Of a stretch of 64,000 nucleotides of DNA, positions 51,269 to 63,007 are shown piece after piece. This DNA is from Xylocopa sonorina (Eukaryota; Arthropoda; Insecta; Hymenoptera; Apidae). The notes beneath the pieces were generated by a model, which saw only the letters and a list, made by a program, of their open reading frames with translations, searched no databases and was not told the DNA's origin. Each line of letters opens with the position of its first letter. Position 1 is the first letter of the stretch. The position numbers were made by a program, and so were the translations under genes. Where the stretch lies: NCBI RefSeq assembly GCF_050948175.1, contig NC_135198.1, positions 2,617,001 to 2,681,000 of the forward strand, given 5' to 3'.

Positions 51269-51448
51269 AGGGAAAGTGTGCGGCTGACGGTTTCACGAAA
51301 GATAAAATCGTTCGAGGAAAGGGAGCAGAGCTGAAATTTGGGGAGGAGGAGGGTGGAGGGTGAATTTTGAGCGACGCTCTTTAAATGACGGTGCCATTAG
51401 ATCGAAGAAATGCAATTCGGATTAAAATTAGATAAATTTTGAAAAGGC

Positions 51449-51656
51449 TTAACCTATTCATGACGTGGCATTTTTTCGGAAACCATCTTCAGGTGCGACA
51501 ATTTTATTTTCGTTTATATTAATTATTTCTAGCAGAAAAATTGTTATATATCTTATCCTCAAGACAATAATTTTACTAATGACTGCTAATTCAAGGTTAG
51601 TTTTGACTCGGAAAATCTGAACACACACAGTTTGTAGCTCATCTCGAATGGGTTAA
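51449..51656. mobile_element. TTAA-flanked MITE, CCCATTC-type ends
   Basis: TTAA-CCTATTCATGACGTGG at left and GCTCATCTCGAATGGG-TTAA at right, with imperfect inverted ends. Abuts the next element directly. Confidence 0.55.
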
Positions 51657-51867
51657 TTAACTCTTTTGCTATCAGAGTCTCAAAAGGAGAACCATTCTCG
51701 CCAGACCAATAGCATCTTGTATCTATTTCATTGTTTTATAACATAATCCATCTGCGTGTGGCACGATTTAACACAAATAATGATCATAAACTGATAATGA
51801 ACACATGTGGCTTAGGATAGAAAATCGGGTCGTTACTTATATGTGACGGTGGTAGCGAAAAGGTTAA
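51657..51867. mobile_element. TTAA-flanked MITE, CTCTTTTGCTA family
   Basis: TTAA-CTCTTTTGCTATCA at left and GGTGGTAGCGAAAAGG-TTAA at right. 211 bp. The left TTAA follows the TTAA of the previous element without a gap. Confidence 0.7.
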
Positions 51868-52678
51868 TTGTGTTCTATGCATTGAGATACTTTGTAGCAC
51901 ATCTCGTTTTAATATAAATCAAAAATTAAAAAATGAAACAGAATAAAAGTTATTCTTGGACCGCTCTTTTGTAGTGCAGTGTAAGTATTGAATGATCTAG
52001 AAAGCGCATATTTCCGTAACGAAATTTGTGTTTCGAAGTAAATATGGTTATCAACAATTATACCAATTAATTTGTACGTCGATACATATTTTATGAAAGG
52101 TGTGAAATTAAAATAATTTTAAAGAAAAAAGTTTCAAAGTAGTAATAAAGTTAATGTGAAAATTCACAAAAAGAGGAGAAAAGCTTCCTTACTTCGATGC
52201 ATCGAAAAGCACATAAATTATTCAGTATCCGTGGTTAAATTAATAATTCTGTCTCGTGTGATGCTATCGATAAACCAGTTTACACGCTATTTGGGAAACC
52301 GATACATCGAAGGTAGGAAGTTTCCTGCATACGTGTTGGACACTTAATCTTCACCCTGTGCCGATACCTATTCTAACCTTTGGCACACACTGTTAGCTGC
52401 ATATTACTACGCGTTATCCCTGCGCACGAGAGCTTTAACAATGTTTATTCAAAATTGCACTGGCACAATGGTATTAGCCCTCGGTAATCGACGAACGATC
52501 TTCGTTACTTTCCACATTTTTTCTTATTGCCTCCGGAACCATCTTTATCGACCCTTAACCACTTCCACTTTAACGCTGCACGCATAAAACCATCTTTACG
52601 ACATTATGCCCCTTTCCGCTAATGCCTCATTCTTTTTTACAACAATCACATCTTCTATCAACGTATCTACGGAAGCTT

Positions 52679-53115
52679 TCCATCTATTTTCAAGCGAATA
52701 AAAAGATTCATTAATATTTATTTCATAATTCATCAAGATGTCTTTACAATTGCAATTAGTCGCGTCTTTGCTTTTCGGGACGTTGCGTCCATTTTTAAGC
52801 GTATAAAATATTCATCACTCTTTATTTTATTATTCAGCAAGATATCTTTACGATTATATCCATTGTATCTATTCTTAAGCGAATAAAGAATTGATCGATA
52901 TTTATTTCATTATTCATCAAGATATCTTTACAATTGTATCTATTGTATCCATTCTCAAGCGAATAAAGAATTGATCAATATTTATTTCATTATTCAGCAG
53001 TTGTCGACATTGTATCCATTTTAGAGGAAATAAAAAATCGATCGATATTTATTTCATTGTTCAGCAAAATATCTTTGCGATTAGAATTCGCCGCATCTTT
53101 GCCTCCTACGATATA
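52679..53115. repeat. Tandem repeat, unit about 90-110 bp, roughly 4-5 copies
   Basis: Each unit contains TTCATTATTCATCAAGATAT, CTTTACAATTGTATCTATTG, a CCATTCTCAAGCGAATAAAG segment and AATTGATCAATATTTATTTC. The third and fourth units are most alike; outer units are diverged. Confidence 0.75.
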
Positions 53116-54275
53116 AAAGAACAACAGCGAGAGAGGAGAGGCGTACGCTTCGATGGCCTCAATTTCCCTAGCTTTTCATTTCTTCATCCGCCCACCTTAC
53201 AACCGCTTGTTTTATGCAACTACGAGTGCCCTCTTTTACCCCGGCTACGCCACCGTTCGAAGATATTCCCGGCGGTGTTTCATTCGTCCGGAGTAAACAC
53301 GGCCGCGCGAGGAAAGGTGGGCAATAATTTAGGTCAATAATTCCTAGAAACTGATTTGAATCCCCGCCCGTGGAAAATTAGCCGCTGCGCCCGTTACCGT
53401 TTCTTTCCACCCCCGTTGGATCTCTGCTCCGTCGCTCGAACTTCACGGAATCCGCGTCGCGTTTCCACGAACACAGCACTTAGCCGATGTTGAAATATTC
53501 CGGACGAGAACAGGGGGCTGGGGCGGCTTTAAGAGAAAGGAAAATAGAAAACACACGGGGATGCACCAGCCATAAAGCCGCACTCCCAGAAAGCTTTTTA
53601 AACGTCCCATAAAATGGCACCCGTTCTACGCCACTTTAAGAGATCTACCTGGTCCCAGGCAATTTTCTTCGCGCGAATCTGAACGCAAAATTGAGAGGAA
53701 GAGAGAATTGGGAGATGCGAACGATATATAAAGGCCACAAAAACTTTTAATATTCTGCCCTTTTATCTTGGAAAGGAGAAAGATCAAACGAGGGAACCGC
53801 TTTGACTAGCTCGTGACAACTAACGGCCTAATTAACGTCCGATGCTTTTCGAGTCCTCTGAAAGGAAGAGGCCAGAGTATCACGGTCTGTTTTTAATCTA
53901 CGACTGATATGGAGAGAAGGTTACATACGCGCGTCGTTTGATCAAATTCAGCTGTCGAATTATACGTCCTTGATTTGCACCGCGGACGGTTCGTTTTAAT
54001 TTTCAACGTGTCAAAGTAAATTGAACAAATTAAACTGCGAACGAAAAAATTAAATATAACTAAGTGTATTTGTTTCCACGGATTATTTGATAATTGTAAT
54101 AATCAATTTAAAAAATTGTAGTATTTTCTTTCGCGTGTAAATTAATTTATGTACAAATTAACATACGAAAGTGTTATATTTTAATATATTATCTGTGTTT
54201 ACATTTTGAAAAACGTAATTATCAGAGTTTGAGTTCTGTAGTTGCGTTCAGCGTGATATTTTACAAAACACTTAC

Positions 54276-54329
54276 CAAAGCATCCTGAATTGCCAGAATC
54301 TTGTGGGTCCTCGCTACTACTTCCGGATA
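54276..54329 (-). other. Candidate 54-nt exon of uncertain transcript
   Basis: On the minus strand a good donor (GCTTTG|GTAAGTG) closes a short GC-richer segment in AT-rich surroundings, with a weak acceptor (acgatag). Read in phase 0 it gives YPEVVARTHKILAIQDAL. In the phase required between 61259-61439 and 50739-50959 it contains a stop, so it is not a simple cassette exon of the wake-like gene. It may belong to another transcript or be a poison exon. Confidence 0.3.
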
Positions 54330-54514
54330 CTATCGTTTATTATTTTAATTTTTATATTTCTCACACCCGATATTACATCACTATAATCATCACTGTTTAC
54401 ACTTTCTCTACCACCCCAATTTAATCATGATCAATTCAAAATCAAACTAGCCTTAAAGCTTTCAAACGAGTGGTGCAAAATCTCGCGATACATGTGCTTG
54501 CTACGATCATCGAA

Positions 54515-54560
54515 ACTGTACTAACGCTAGACACATTGTATCTAGCGTCAGGGCTACAGT
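54515..54560. other. Imperfect hairpin
   Basis: ACGCTAGA at 54524-54531 pairs with TCTAGCGT at 54541-54548, extended inward by ACA/TGT and outward by ACTGTA/TACAGT. Could be an RNA or DNA hairpin or an eroded palindromic element. Confidence 0.4.
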
Positions 54561-56598
54561 CGTAGAGGAATATTATCTTAAACTCCATTTTACGTCACAA
54601 TGTCACTTTGCAACCGAAAATATAAACAGCCTAAGGACCTATTCCCGAACCAATACTTCGCTTCTATCAACTGGAGATAACGAAAATCAGCATAAATTCA
54701 ATCGCTCGAGTTACCACGCGAAACGTCGAATGGTGAGTGAGAGTCGCCGTTCGAGCGTGAAAGGTTCAAAAATAATATCATTATTCATGTTCGTATTTTT
54801 GGAAGACTCTGCAAGGTTTTGAAATGCTGTGCGTTTCAGGTACATTTATATCAATAATTACAAAATGACGCAAAGAAGGAAAGGGAAAAATTGAACGATG
54901 CACGCGAAGGCAATAATGGATATAACAGGACGTCAGCTCCGTAGGTGGCCCAACAACTTTCCCACAGTATCGCACCTGTGCGTGCAACAAAAACGTTCAT
55001 TACGCATTCAATTTTCCTACGCTCTAAATCATAGCTGGTTGGTTTTAAGAGTAACGACCGCGCGTGGGAAACGGGCACGAATCGGTAGAAACGAAGGAAA
55101 ATTGCAGACACTCAGACCATTAAATCTCCGGAATTAATGTCTTTCAATCTCTCATTTGTTCCGGCTTAAAGATACCACCACGTATCCTCCCTTTCTCTCG
55201 TCGCGCGACGCTTCTTCGCCCTGCAATTTACGTTAACTGAAATTACGCACCCGGTGCGACTTGAAATTGCTCAGCGACTGACGGCGTTCGAAAACGTCGC
55301 GGAAGAGCACAGAGTTCGTTCTGGTTGCGAGTCACAGTAATTTAACGTCCTTCGTGGCACGCACACGTCTAATGAAAGCGTTAAGCGGCTCGTTTGCCAA
55401 TCGGAAAGAGAACAAGCACGTCGCGATACGACGGGTTAATTTTGTTTTCTTGTTAGCGCGGTGGGGGCTGATAGATCGATTAACGAAGAAACGGAATACT
55501 GAATATCAAATTTCTCGTTGCAAAATGAATCGAATGAATCCGTACAATTGAAACGCTTGAAATTAGCTCGATGTTTTATTGTTCGCTGAATCCGTATTAA
55601 TGAATTTAACGCGTTGATTGCCAGGCTGAAAGACGCCGTGAATAAAAATGAATTCATTTTTTATCTAATAAGAATTATTCATTATTCGATAGCGTACATT
55701 TTATTTCAAAGCATTCTCTAATTAACGATAATGTCGAAAATGCATTCACTGTCAATTTTCATACAACATTTACAATTATGAATAGTCAATGTACTTCAGT
55801 CACCGATGATCACCTATCGCTAGTTTCATCGCCAGAGCAATGAATCTGTTCTTTGACAGTTCAAAATCAAATTCAAAATCAAATCAATCACTCGAGCTAA
55901 TCTCACTTCTGAAATCCATTTCTGCAAAGTTTCGAGCGCAGAGGGTTGATATCTGATTAAAGCTTTGCAAAGTGGTTAGTAGAGATTTCTTTGAAACGAT
56001 CGAGGAGCACCAGATTCGCAACAATATTTATTCGCCGTACTAAGACGAATTACCAAATTTTTCCCTCGAAACGTGAAGTACGATCTTTCACTTACGACAT
56101 AAAACGAAACAATCCTCATGGATTAAAGTCCTCGAAACGAGCATCATCGTCGACGCGACGGAGCTTATTACACAACCTAATCTATATAAATATCTCGCTG
56201 CACCGGCGGCGGTGCAAGGGAACGTGTGAACTATAAATAATTTTCACCACCGGCAGAGGGTAGATAATTGCTTTTCCTCTTGGCCGGGGGATAAGGTTTC
56301 AAGCTTGATGGCCAAGGAAAGGTCAGACACACGAGAAGATAACGGTAACTGCGATAAAAAACCATCTACTCAACCGCTTAAATTCGTCTATACATTACCT
56401 CCATGCACATCGATGCTAGCGTAACATTAAACCCACCCCTCGCGGAAGGGAATCTAACGGAGGTGATTTTTTTATCAACAACAAAGAAACCTCCGAACGT
56501 TTCCTTCGTTTCAGGGTGAAAAATATTCAATCGTCCCCGAATTGTTCGTCAATTTCTATCGAAAAATCTGTGGAACATTTACAACTGTTATTAAAGAT

Positions 56599-57208
56599 TT
56601 AACCCTCTGCTTACTGTTGACGCTTAAAGGCATTTGGAAAACTTGGGCTTGTGATACCCTAGATATTTAGAAAACTTGCAGTTCTGATACTGCAAACGCT
56701 TGGAAAACTTGCGCTCGTGATACTGTAGGCACCTGGAAAACATGCCTTTGTGATACTGTAAGCGCCTAAAGATGCATGGAAATCTTACGCTTGTAGTACT
56801 GTAGGCGTTTGAAATACTTGCACTTGTGAGATACTGCAGGCGCTTAGAAAACTTGCACTTGTAATATTGTAGGCGCTTAGAAAACTTGCGCTTGTGATAT
56901 TGTAGGCGTTTCAAAAACTTGCGCTTGTGATGCTAAAGGCGCTTAAAAAATTTGCGCTTACGATAGGAGATTAGAAAACTGGCGCTTGTAATACTGTGAA
57001 CGCTTCGAAAAATTGCGTTTATAATACTATGGATGCCTAAATGCGCTGAGAAAAATTGCAATGCAACAATGCAGAATACAAACAAATGAATAATATTACT
57101 CAAGTATTTTGATTATTTGAATATACGTTCTCAGAAATGCACGGCTAACAAAAAGTTTCTACTGGTATGACTGGTACGTCTCAAAGTCTATTATAGTCAA
57201 AGGGTTAA
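56599..57208. mobile_element. TTAA-flanked MITE with expanded internal minisatellite, CCCTTTGACTAC family
   Basis: TTAA-CCCTCTGCTTACTGTTG at left and TATAGTCAAAGGG-TTAA at right. About 13 units of the same 32-bp minisatellite as 3311-3993, then the unique tail shared with 17490-17718 and 37563-37780. The open frame at 56624-56914 (minus strand, HKRKFSKRLQYYK-type repeats) is the minisatellite read through, not a gene. Confidence 0.85.
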
Positions 57209-58205
57209 TAAAAGCACAGAGGGTTGAACGTACATACGTGTATTTAGAGGTGTGTTCCTTCAGTTCGTATCGATAGACACGAAGAGAAAGAAAACGTAAT
57301 GTAAAAGATAAATATGGTCGGTGAGGGAGAATGGAAGTAGCAAAGGTTGTTCGTGGTCAGACACGGGCATGTCTGCCTCGATTAGATGTTCCGTTACGTA
57401 TTATTACGCTGTAGGAACGAATTTTATCCTTCGATATGGAATCACTCCATTACTGTTACGTTGGAACTGTTCTGAAGTTTTTCCAACTTCTTTTCTAAAG
57501 GTACTCAGAACAATCTGATAACCAACCCCCTGCTCGCCTTTATTAAGTATACACGTAACTTTCTTCTGGTTATCGAAGTTAGACGAGTAATAACAGCAAC
57601 TTTCTGTATCTGAATGGAGTGTAAATATATTCCATTTAGAAAATAAGGAAATGGAATAATTTGCAATTGCTCGTGCCCTTATGAGATTGTTCCCTAGTTA
57701 CCCTTCGACTTCTCGAGCGTAATTTCCATAACCACCTATTTTTAAAAGGTTTATTTTTATTTAAACCTGACAGATGTCCCCTCTTTTCGCCTATCCCATA
57801 TTAAATACACTCTTTTAACTACACGACGACATAAAAGTGAGAGAATCGTGTTTTTCGTTCGACCATCGAAGCCTGAACATCCTCGAAATAGATGTTTGCC
57901 ATGATAGTCCCATTAAAATATCACCAGAGTCTTCTCAGATTCAAAAACGAAGCGAAGTTAAACAGGACCGAGTCTGGCAATGAGAACAGCCACGAAACAG
58001 CAATATTCCAAGTTCAACAGATGAATTTCAACCATTACTGACCCAATAAAATGCAAGTTACTTGGTGTAATCTAAAAAGCTGCAAAGGAGATTGTAACAG
58101 GATTACTGACTATACCTTCTCAGTTCGTTCGTATTAGCCTCGAGGCCACCTCTAACGTCATGACCCATTCGAATCAAAGATTACACGAGCGCAGATTTAT
58201 CGCGG

Positions 58206-58305
58206 CTAGCTACGATATTGCCACCTGAAATTCACTATTTTGCAAATCGAATTCATCCGTTTGCATAACACGTTCATCCTTTTGCAAATCGAATTCATCC
58301 AGCTA
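58206..58305. repeat. Short local direct repeat
   Basis: TTTGCAAATCGAATTCATCC occurs twice within about 55 bp, separated by a related TTTGCATAACACGTTCATCC. Non-coding. Confidence 0.7.
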
Positions 58306-59339
58306 CTCACGTATTTCTTACAATAATCTGCACTAAAACCTTCGGATCGAGGTAAGGAGAAACGATATCCCTGAGAAGCGCAGACAGTTAACGACAATTG
58401 GCGCCCGGTTATCGATTCGATCGAAAACCCTTCATCCCACTCTACTTTGCATTTCCTAGGGAAATTGTGCCGTATCGTCGGGACGAACGATGGAACTCGG
58501 TGAACTTCCCCGAATCGCGGCTAGTCACGAATTTTCGAGCTGCTGCACACGATCGTGTATAGATCTCGTTCCACGGAATCGTAATGTTTTTTCGTCACGC
58601 GGCACTATCCTCGACCTGTTGTCCGTTCGATCCCGCGCAGAGGCCTCTCTATTCGTCGAAACCGGGTCGCATCCATTTACAAATTGAACTTCTACGCTCT
58701 CCTCGTCTGGCGAACACCGTGCACCCCTTATTCGTATCCGATGCACCCGCCTCGGTGTTTCCTCGTCGGCTGTCACGCGATGGATCTTTGTTCCCGTTTC
58801 GAGGATGGACGTATGGATTTTAAAGCAACGTCCATCGATCGTCTCGACAGAGACGCGACAGGCTCGCCACGGTCGGTGGCTGATGCCATTTTAAGGGTGG
58901 AACGAGAGGAATCCACTTCTGGTTCCCGTCAGCAAAAATTCCGACGCGTCAAAGTCCAGACGTTATTTTCATATTTTAATCAGTTTTTTAATATCTACAG
59001 AAATTAGGTGAATTTGAAAACTGAACAGATACCTAATCTCAACTTGTTAAACGCGTTTAACGAATGTACTCGTCATTTAAAATATAAAAACTAAACAAAA
59101 ATTACTACTAATAAATAAAATGTAATATTTTGTTAAAAACATTGATAAGTTCTTTCTACCATTATTTTTCCATACGTATATGCGCCATTGTATAATAATC
59201 GAAATTGTTTTTTGACAAACTCTTTTTAAACTTGTGTAATAAAAATAAATATATAAATAACAAGTGACAGAATAGAAATAGTTTGTCTACTTATTTTCTC
59301 TAAAACCTTCCCATCCCACAATATATATACCATAGCCTT

Positions 59340-59465
59340 TAGACATAAAGTATTTGTTTAGTTTTCAATTTGAACTCATTTTTCTAAGTATTAAACAGGT
59401 AAAAAAGATGTTAAAATAACATCTGGACTTTCAGATGTCGGGATTTTGGACGTCCTCGAAGTAAA
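59340..59465. repeat. Dispersed repeat shared with 50225-50380
   Basis: TTTGTTTAGTTTTCAATTTG, AAATAACATCTGGACTTTCA and GTCGGGATTTTGGACGTCC match the other copy. Class not determined. Confidence 0.55.
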
Positions 59466-60386
59466 AGAAAAGCGCGTGGATTTATCCGGAATTATTGACT
59501 GGTTTCTTAGTTCTCTGCGATTGAAATTCTCTTGTGTTTGCTAAGAGCTTTCGGTGCTGTCGATTTAAGTCCGCAACCTACCGCGATGAATGAGCGAGTA
59601 TGTATTAAATGCGCGAAATTAATCGATGAGATTAAGTATTCATCGAGCATTTAAATTGCAAATTGCAATTGTTTAAAATTCCAGAAGCAAAGTTTGTTAT
59701 TTTGATCTGCGAATGACTAAAATATATGTGTATATAAGGAATTAGGTTATTTCGGATATCTCTAAGTGTAGTTTCAATTGTTTAGTTCTAAGAAAGTTCA
59801 AGAAATGGAGGTGCGTGTACGTTTGAGTGAAATAGAAAAGAGTGCATGTATGTGCATGTACATGAGAAAAAGAATGAGAGTATCTCGCGATAGAATAAAA
59901 GAAGAAAATGCGTATGAGGTCAGAGTTGAAAGAAACCATTGACCTACGAGATGCAATCACAAATAGGTGGTGTGCTACTCTTGTTTAGTCTCAAAATACA
60001 GACAGACTTCCAATAACATGTAAACAATTTATACAGCACGGAGCAATACTTATTTTCAATAATATTTCTTCCAATATTCTCATGTGTACGGTTGCTTCAA
60101 CTCTGAGTAGGAACGAAGGGATGGAGAAGGAACGGAGAAAGCGTATACATTGTACACTATAGGATTGCAACCGCTCCCGAGAGAAATTTTAAGAAGTAAT
60201 TCAAGACACACCAAAATTCAAGAAAAATAAAGGAAATTACATTTAAGGTTCCGTTTTTATGGGAAACGATTTTAAAAATTCTTTTCGACCATTGCTAGCT
60301 TTCAAAATCGTTTCTCGTGAAAATAAAACTGAGTAAATTGGATTATTTGTCGAGGCCAATAAAAAGATAGGACATCGTAACTTTGT

Positions 60387-61142
60387 TTAACCCTTTAACT
60401 GTGTGTTTTATAAATCGTATACTGAAATATCCAGAGGTAGGTGTGGTATATAAGCAACGTGTTAAGTCTTGCTAATATTAAATAGTGGCCGTGGCTTATG
60501 TACCACTAAAATAAAAATAAAAATAAAATATATACAATAAAAGAATCTTTTGAAATAGAATATCTTCTGTCTATAAGTATCCGGACACTTACGTATTTGT
60601 AGAAATATTTCTTAAATTTAGTTTCTTCCATGGATTTATTATGTTCTCCTTCAATCTTGATGATGCTCTTGAGCAATACAAGTAATATTTATCAATAAAT
60701 GGTGCCGATAATTTATTACAGTTGTATACACAAGATCCAAGTGTTCAAAAAGTAAGGAACAACGTTATGGACGGTGTAAAAAATAATTTTAGAAGAAATT
60801 GAAAACGAAACTACAAAAACTTGTCGCAGGACTACCACGATTGATATACAAGCGGTTATTTCGTAACGAGAAGAACATATCGATGAAAAGAAGATCTAAA
60901 CATTTTTATATCATTTGGTTATAAAATTCTTGTATATACTATACTCTCTGTATTCACTATTATAGCTAAATGTTTAATAAACTGCTATTTTTACGTAGAA
61001 ATAGATAAATTATTGTAGTACAAATAGAATATTTACACATTATTTGATAGGTGTCCGAATACTTATGAAGACGAGTGTGTATACTTGTTTTCATTCGATT
61101 TTTCTTATCGTTACGCTAAAAGTATCCACAGTTAAAGGGTTC
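60387..61142. mobile_element. TTAA-type MITE, CCCTTTAACTGTG family, carrying a nested element
   Basis: Left TTAA-CCCTTTAACTGTG and right CACAGTTAAAGGG-TTCA; the 13-bp ends are perfect inverted repeats and the right target copy has one substitution. A second element occupies 60572-61069. Confidence 0.75.
60572..61069. mobile_element. Nested Tc1/mariner-like MITE
   Basis: TATAAGTATCCGGACACTTA at left and TAGGTGTCCGAATACTTATG at right are inverted repeats of a Tc1/mariner-like form. About 500 bp, AT-rich, no transposase frame. The exact TA target on each side is not certain. Confidence 0.65.
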
Positions 61143-61258
61143 AAAGGCAAATGTAAAGCTCTGGATACAGAAAAACGGCCGTAAAAATGGAAAATAAGGG
61201 TAGCGATACGTTCAAACGCCGCTTTAAGAATTCGATGGTGGCCGATTTCGTGACATAC

Positions 61259-61439
61259 CTCTCCCAAGAGAGCCTCCGTGGAATTTCATCGCTGGGAGTG
61301 AAGCTCGGCCTTTGGTTCAAGAGCCTCGCAAGTCTGGTCAAAGGTTGAGAACCACCGATGCTGGAGGTACTCAGTCTGCCGCTTCTCGTCGAGTGTTCCT
61401 TTGAGGATTCTCTGGGTCCGGTGTCCGAGACGCGGCGTT
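61259..61439 (-). CDS. Internal coding exon of the minus-strand wake-like gene (Ser/Arg-rich segment)
   Basis: This minus-strand exon of 181 nt has a pyrimidine-rich acceptor (tttttcgtttcattcgaag) and a strong donor (GAGAG|GTATGT). It starts with two bases that complete a Glu codon from the previous exon and reads 59 codons with no stop. The product contains SGRLSTSSIGGSQPLTRL and then PSFTPSDEIPRRLSWE, and the exon ends in phase 2. RRLS and RLST resemble basophilic kinase target sites. The composition matches the Ser/Arg-rich region of the other upstream exons. A TTAA-flanked transposon (61498-61751) sits only about 60 bp from the acceptor, inside the adjoining intron. Confidence 0.65.
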
Positions 61440-61497
61440 CTTCGAATGAAACGAAAAATTTATTATATCGCAAAAAAAAGACAGAATAGAACCGAGA

Positions 61498-61751
61498 TTA
61501 ACACGTTCCGTGCCGCGTGGACCGTATACGACCCTGCGTTCAATTTTCCGCCCAAGACATTTCAGATTCTCACTGTAAAACGAAGAATGCAAGCAAACTT
61601 GTAATGTAAACTACTCAAAAATTAAATTTATTGCTTTATTACATTATGCATCTTGGACTTTACACTCTTTGCTTGATAATTATGATCTTCAATTTGATTT
61701 GATTGAAAAGCAAAAAATATCTAAAAATCCATTAGACATAGAACGTGTTAA
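61498..61751. mobile_element. TTAA-flanked MITE, CACGTTCCGTGCC family
   Basis: TTAA-CACGTTCCGTGCCGCGTG at left and GACATAGAACGTG-TTAA at right. The interior matches 11915-12207 (GCAAGCAAACTTGTAATGTA, TTTATTGCTTTATTACATTA). 254 bp. It lies about 60 bp upstream of the acceptor of exon 61259-61439. Confidence 0.8.
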
Positions 61752-62475
61752 AAGAGTTCGATACGATTGAAATGTTGAGCAAACTGGTGGTACCAGCAAC
61801 AGCGCGTTGAAATTCTACCTGGAGCCAGTATGGCCGCCTAGAAATTTGAAGCTTGTTGTCATTTCAAGGAAATAATCGCAACATACTTGTGAAAATTTAT
61901 ATTTTGTACAGAAATCTTATTTAGTGACATAAAACAATCGTGATGTTTTGTATGGACTGTGAGATTGAATGCGAATAAATATTTATGGTTATGTGTTTTC
62001 TTGTTGAATTTGTTCGTTTTGATTTGGTTTATGTAATCATACGAAATATGTTCTAGAAGAAAACGTTTTCTTCTCTGTATTTTTTCTTAGCTTTCCACAG
62101 ACATCTAAAGTAATTGAGTAAATGTAATATCTTTAGATTCTAATCGGTTTTCCTACGAAACGTGTAACATAATTCACATTCCAATACCATTAGCCATACG
62201 AGTATAATAACGCTTCCTCGCAAAATGAAACAACTTTGCAAACCTGGAGAAACATGTTTTCCCGGTATAAAGTAACGCATGAAACCTTGCACTTTTGCAT
62301 AAATTACGGATGAAGATACATTACACATGAATATTCTTTTAGAAAATCTTTAACGTATGAAAGTCCTAAATACTGCTTTAACAAGGAATCTTTCGTTTTT
62401 TTAATTTACATCACGATGCATGAATAAATAAATGTATTAATATTTACTTCATCAAATTTTCTATGAATGATTTTG
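61752..62475. other. AT-rich intron segment
   Basis: Lies between two MITEs within the intron separating exons 63008-63130 and 61259-61439. Nothing recognised. Confidence 0.5.
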
Positions 62476-62708
62476 TTAATCATTTGCGCTTCTTTGTTGA
62501 GTGCGATGAAACATCAATAAAAAAAATAAAACGAATATAAATTACAATAAAGTTTAGGAGCTATATTTAAAATAATTAGTAAAGAAGATTGTTTAAAATA
62601 AGCAGCGATCGAGGAACTGTTCTTTGAAGTAAATTTCAAATAAAACACTAAATAACGGAAAGTTGTTGGCAATAAAATTGAAAGATAATTCAGAGTGCAG
62701 AGGGTTAA
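62476..62708. mobile_element. TTAA-flanked MITE, CCCTTTGCACTC family
   Basis: TTAA-TCATTTGCGCTTC at left and CAGAGTGCAGAGGG-TTAA at right, with the TTTGTTGAGTGCGATGAAAC signature and A-rich body. 233 bp. Confidence 0.75.
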
Positions 62709-63007
62709 GAAAAATTCCATACCAATTCCTGGTTCACCAAGATGAATATCTCCTTAACAATCAAATAATGAATCTACCTATATTTATCTGATAGATACCG
62801 GAATATTATTGCCAAAAATACATAAAATTCATTTCTACACTCGTTTACGAAATACCAAACAATCTACCATCGTAGCTACATTTCTGAGAATCGATTTTGT
62901 AATCATAATCGAGAGCCAGAAAGAGATTAGTTTTATGACGCACGCGTTCGGGTATAAAACACTGAATACAATTGAGAGACTTAAAGGATAGACCTTTGAA
63001 ATCCTAC

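Larger units (their letters stand above)
53116..60386. other. Intron between exons 61259-61439 and 50739-50959
   Basis: Apart from the listed repeats and the candidate 54-nt exon, it contains CpG-richer islands at 53100-53700, 55190-55400 and 58440-58960 that could be regulatory. No protein domain was recognised in any frame there. Confidence 0.45.

Noticed and set aside
56624..56914. 96-codon minus-strand frame with FSKRLQYHK-like repeats
   Set aside because: It is the same minisatellite translated; the unit length happens to be near a multiple of three.
58490..59007. Open frames on both strands in a GC-rich patch
   Set aside because: No donor or acceptor consistent with any frame and no domain; treated as a possible regulatory island.
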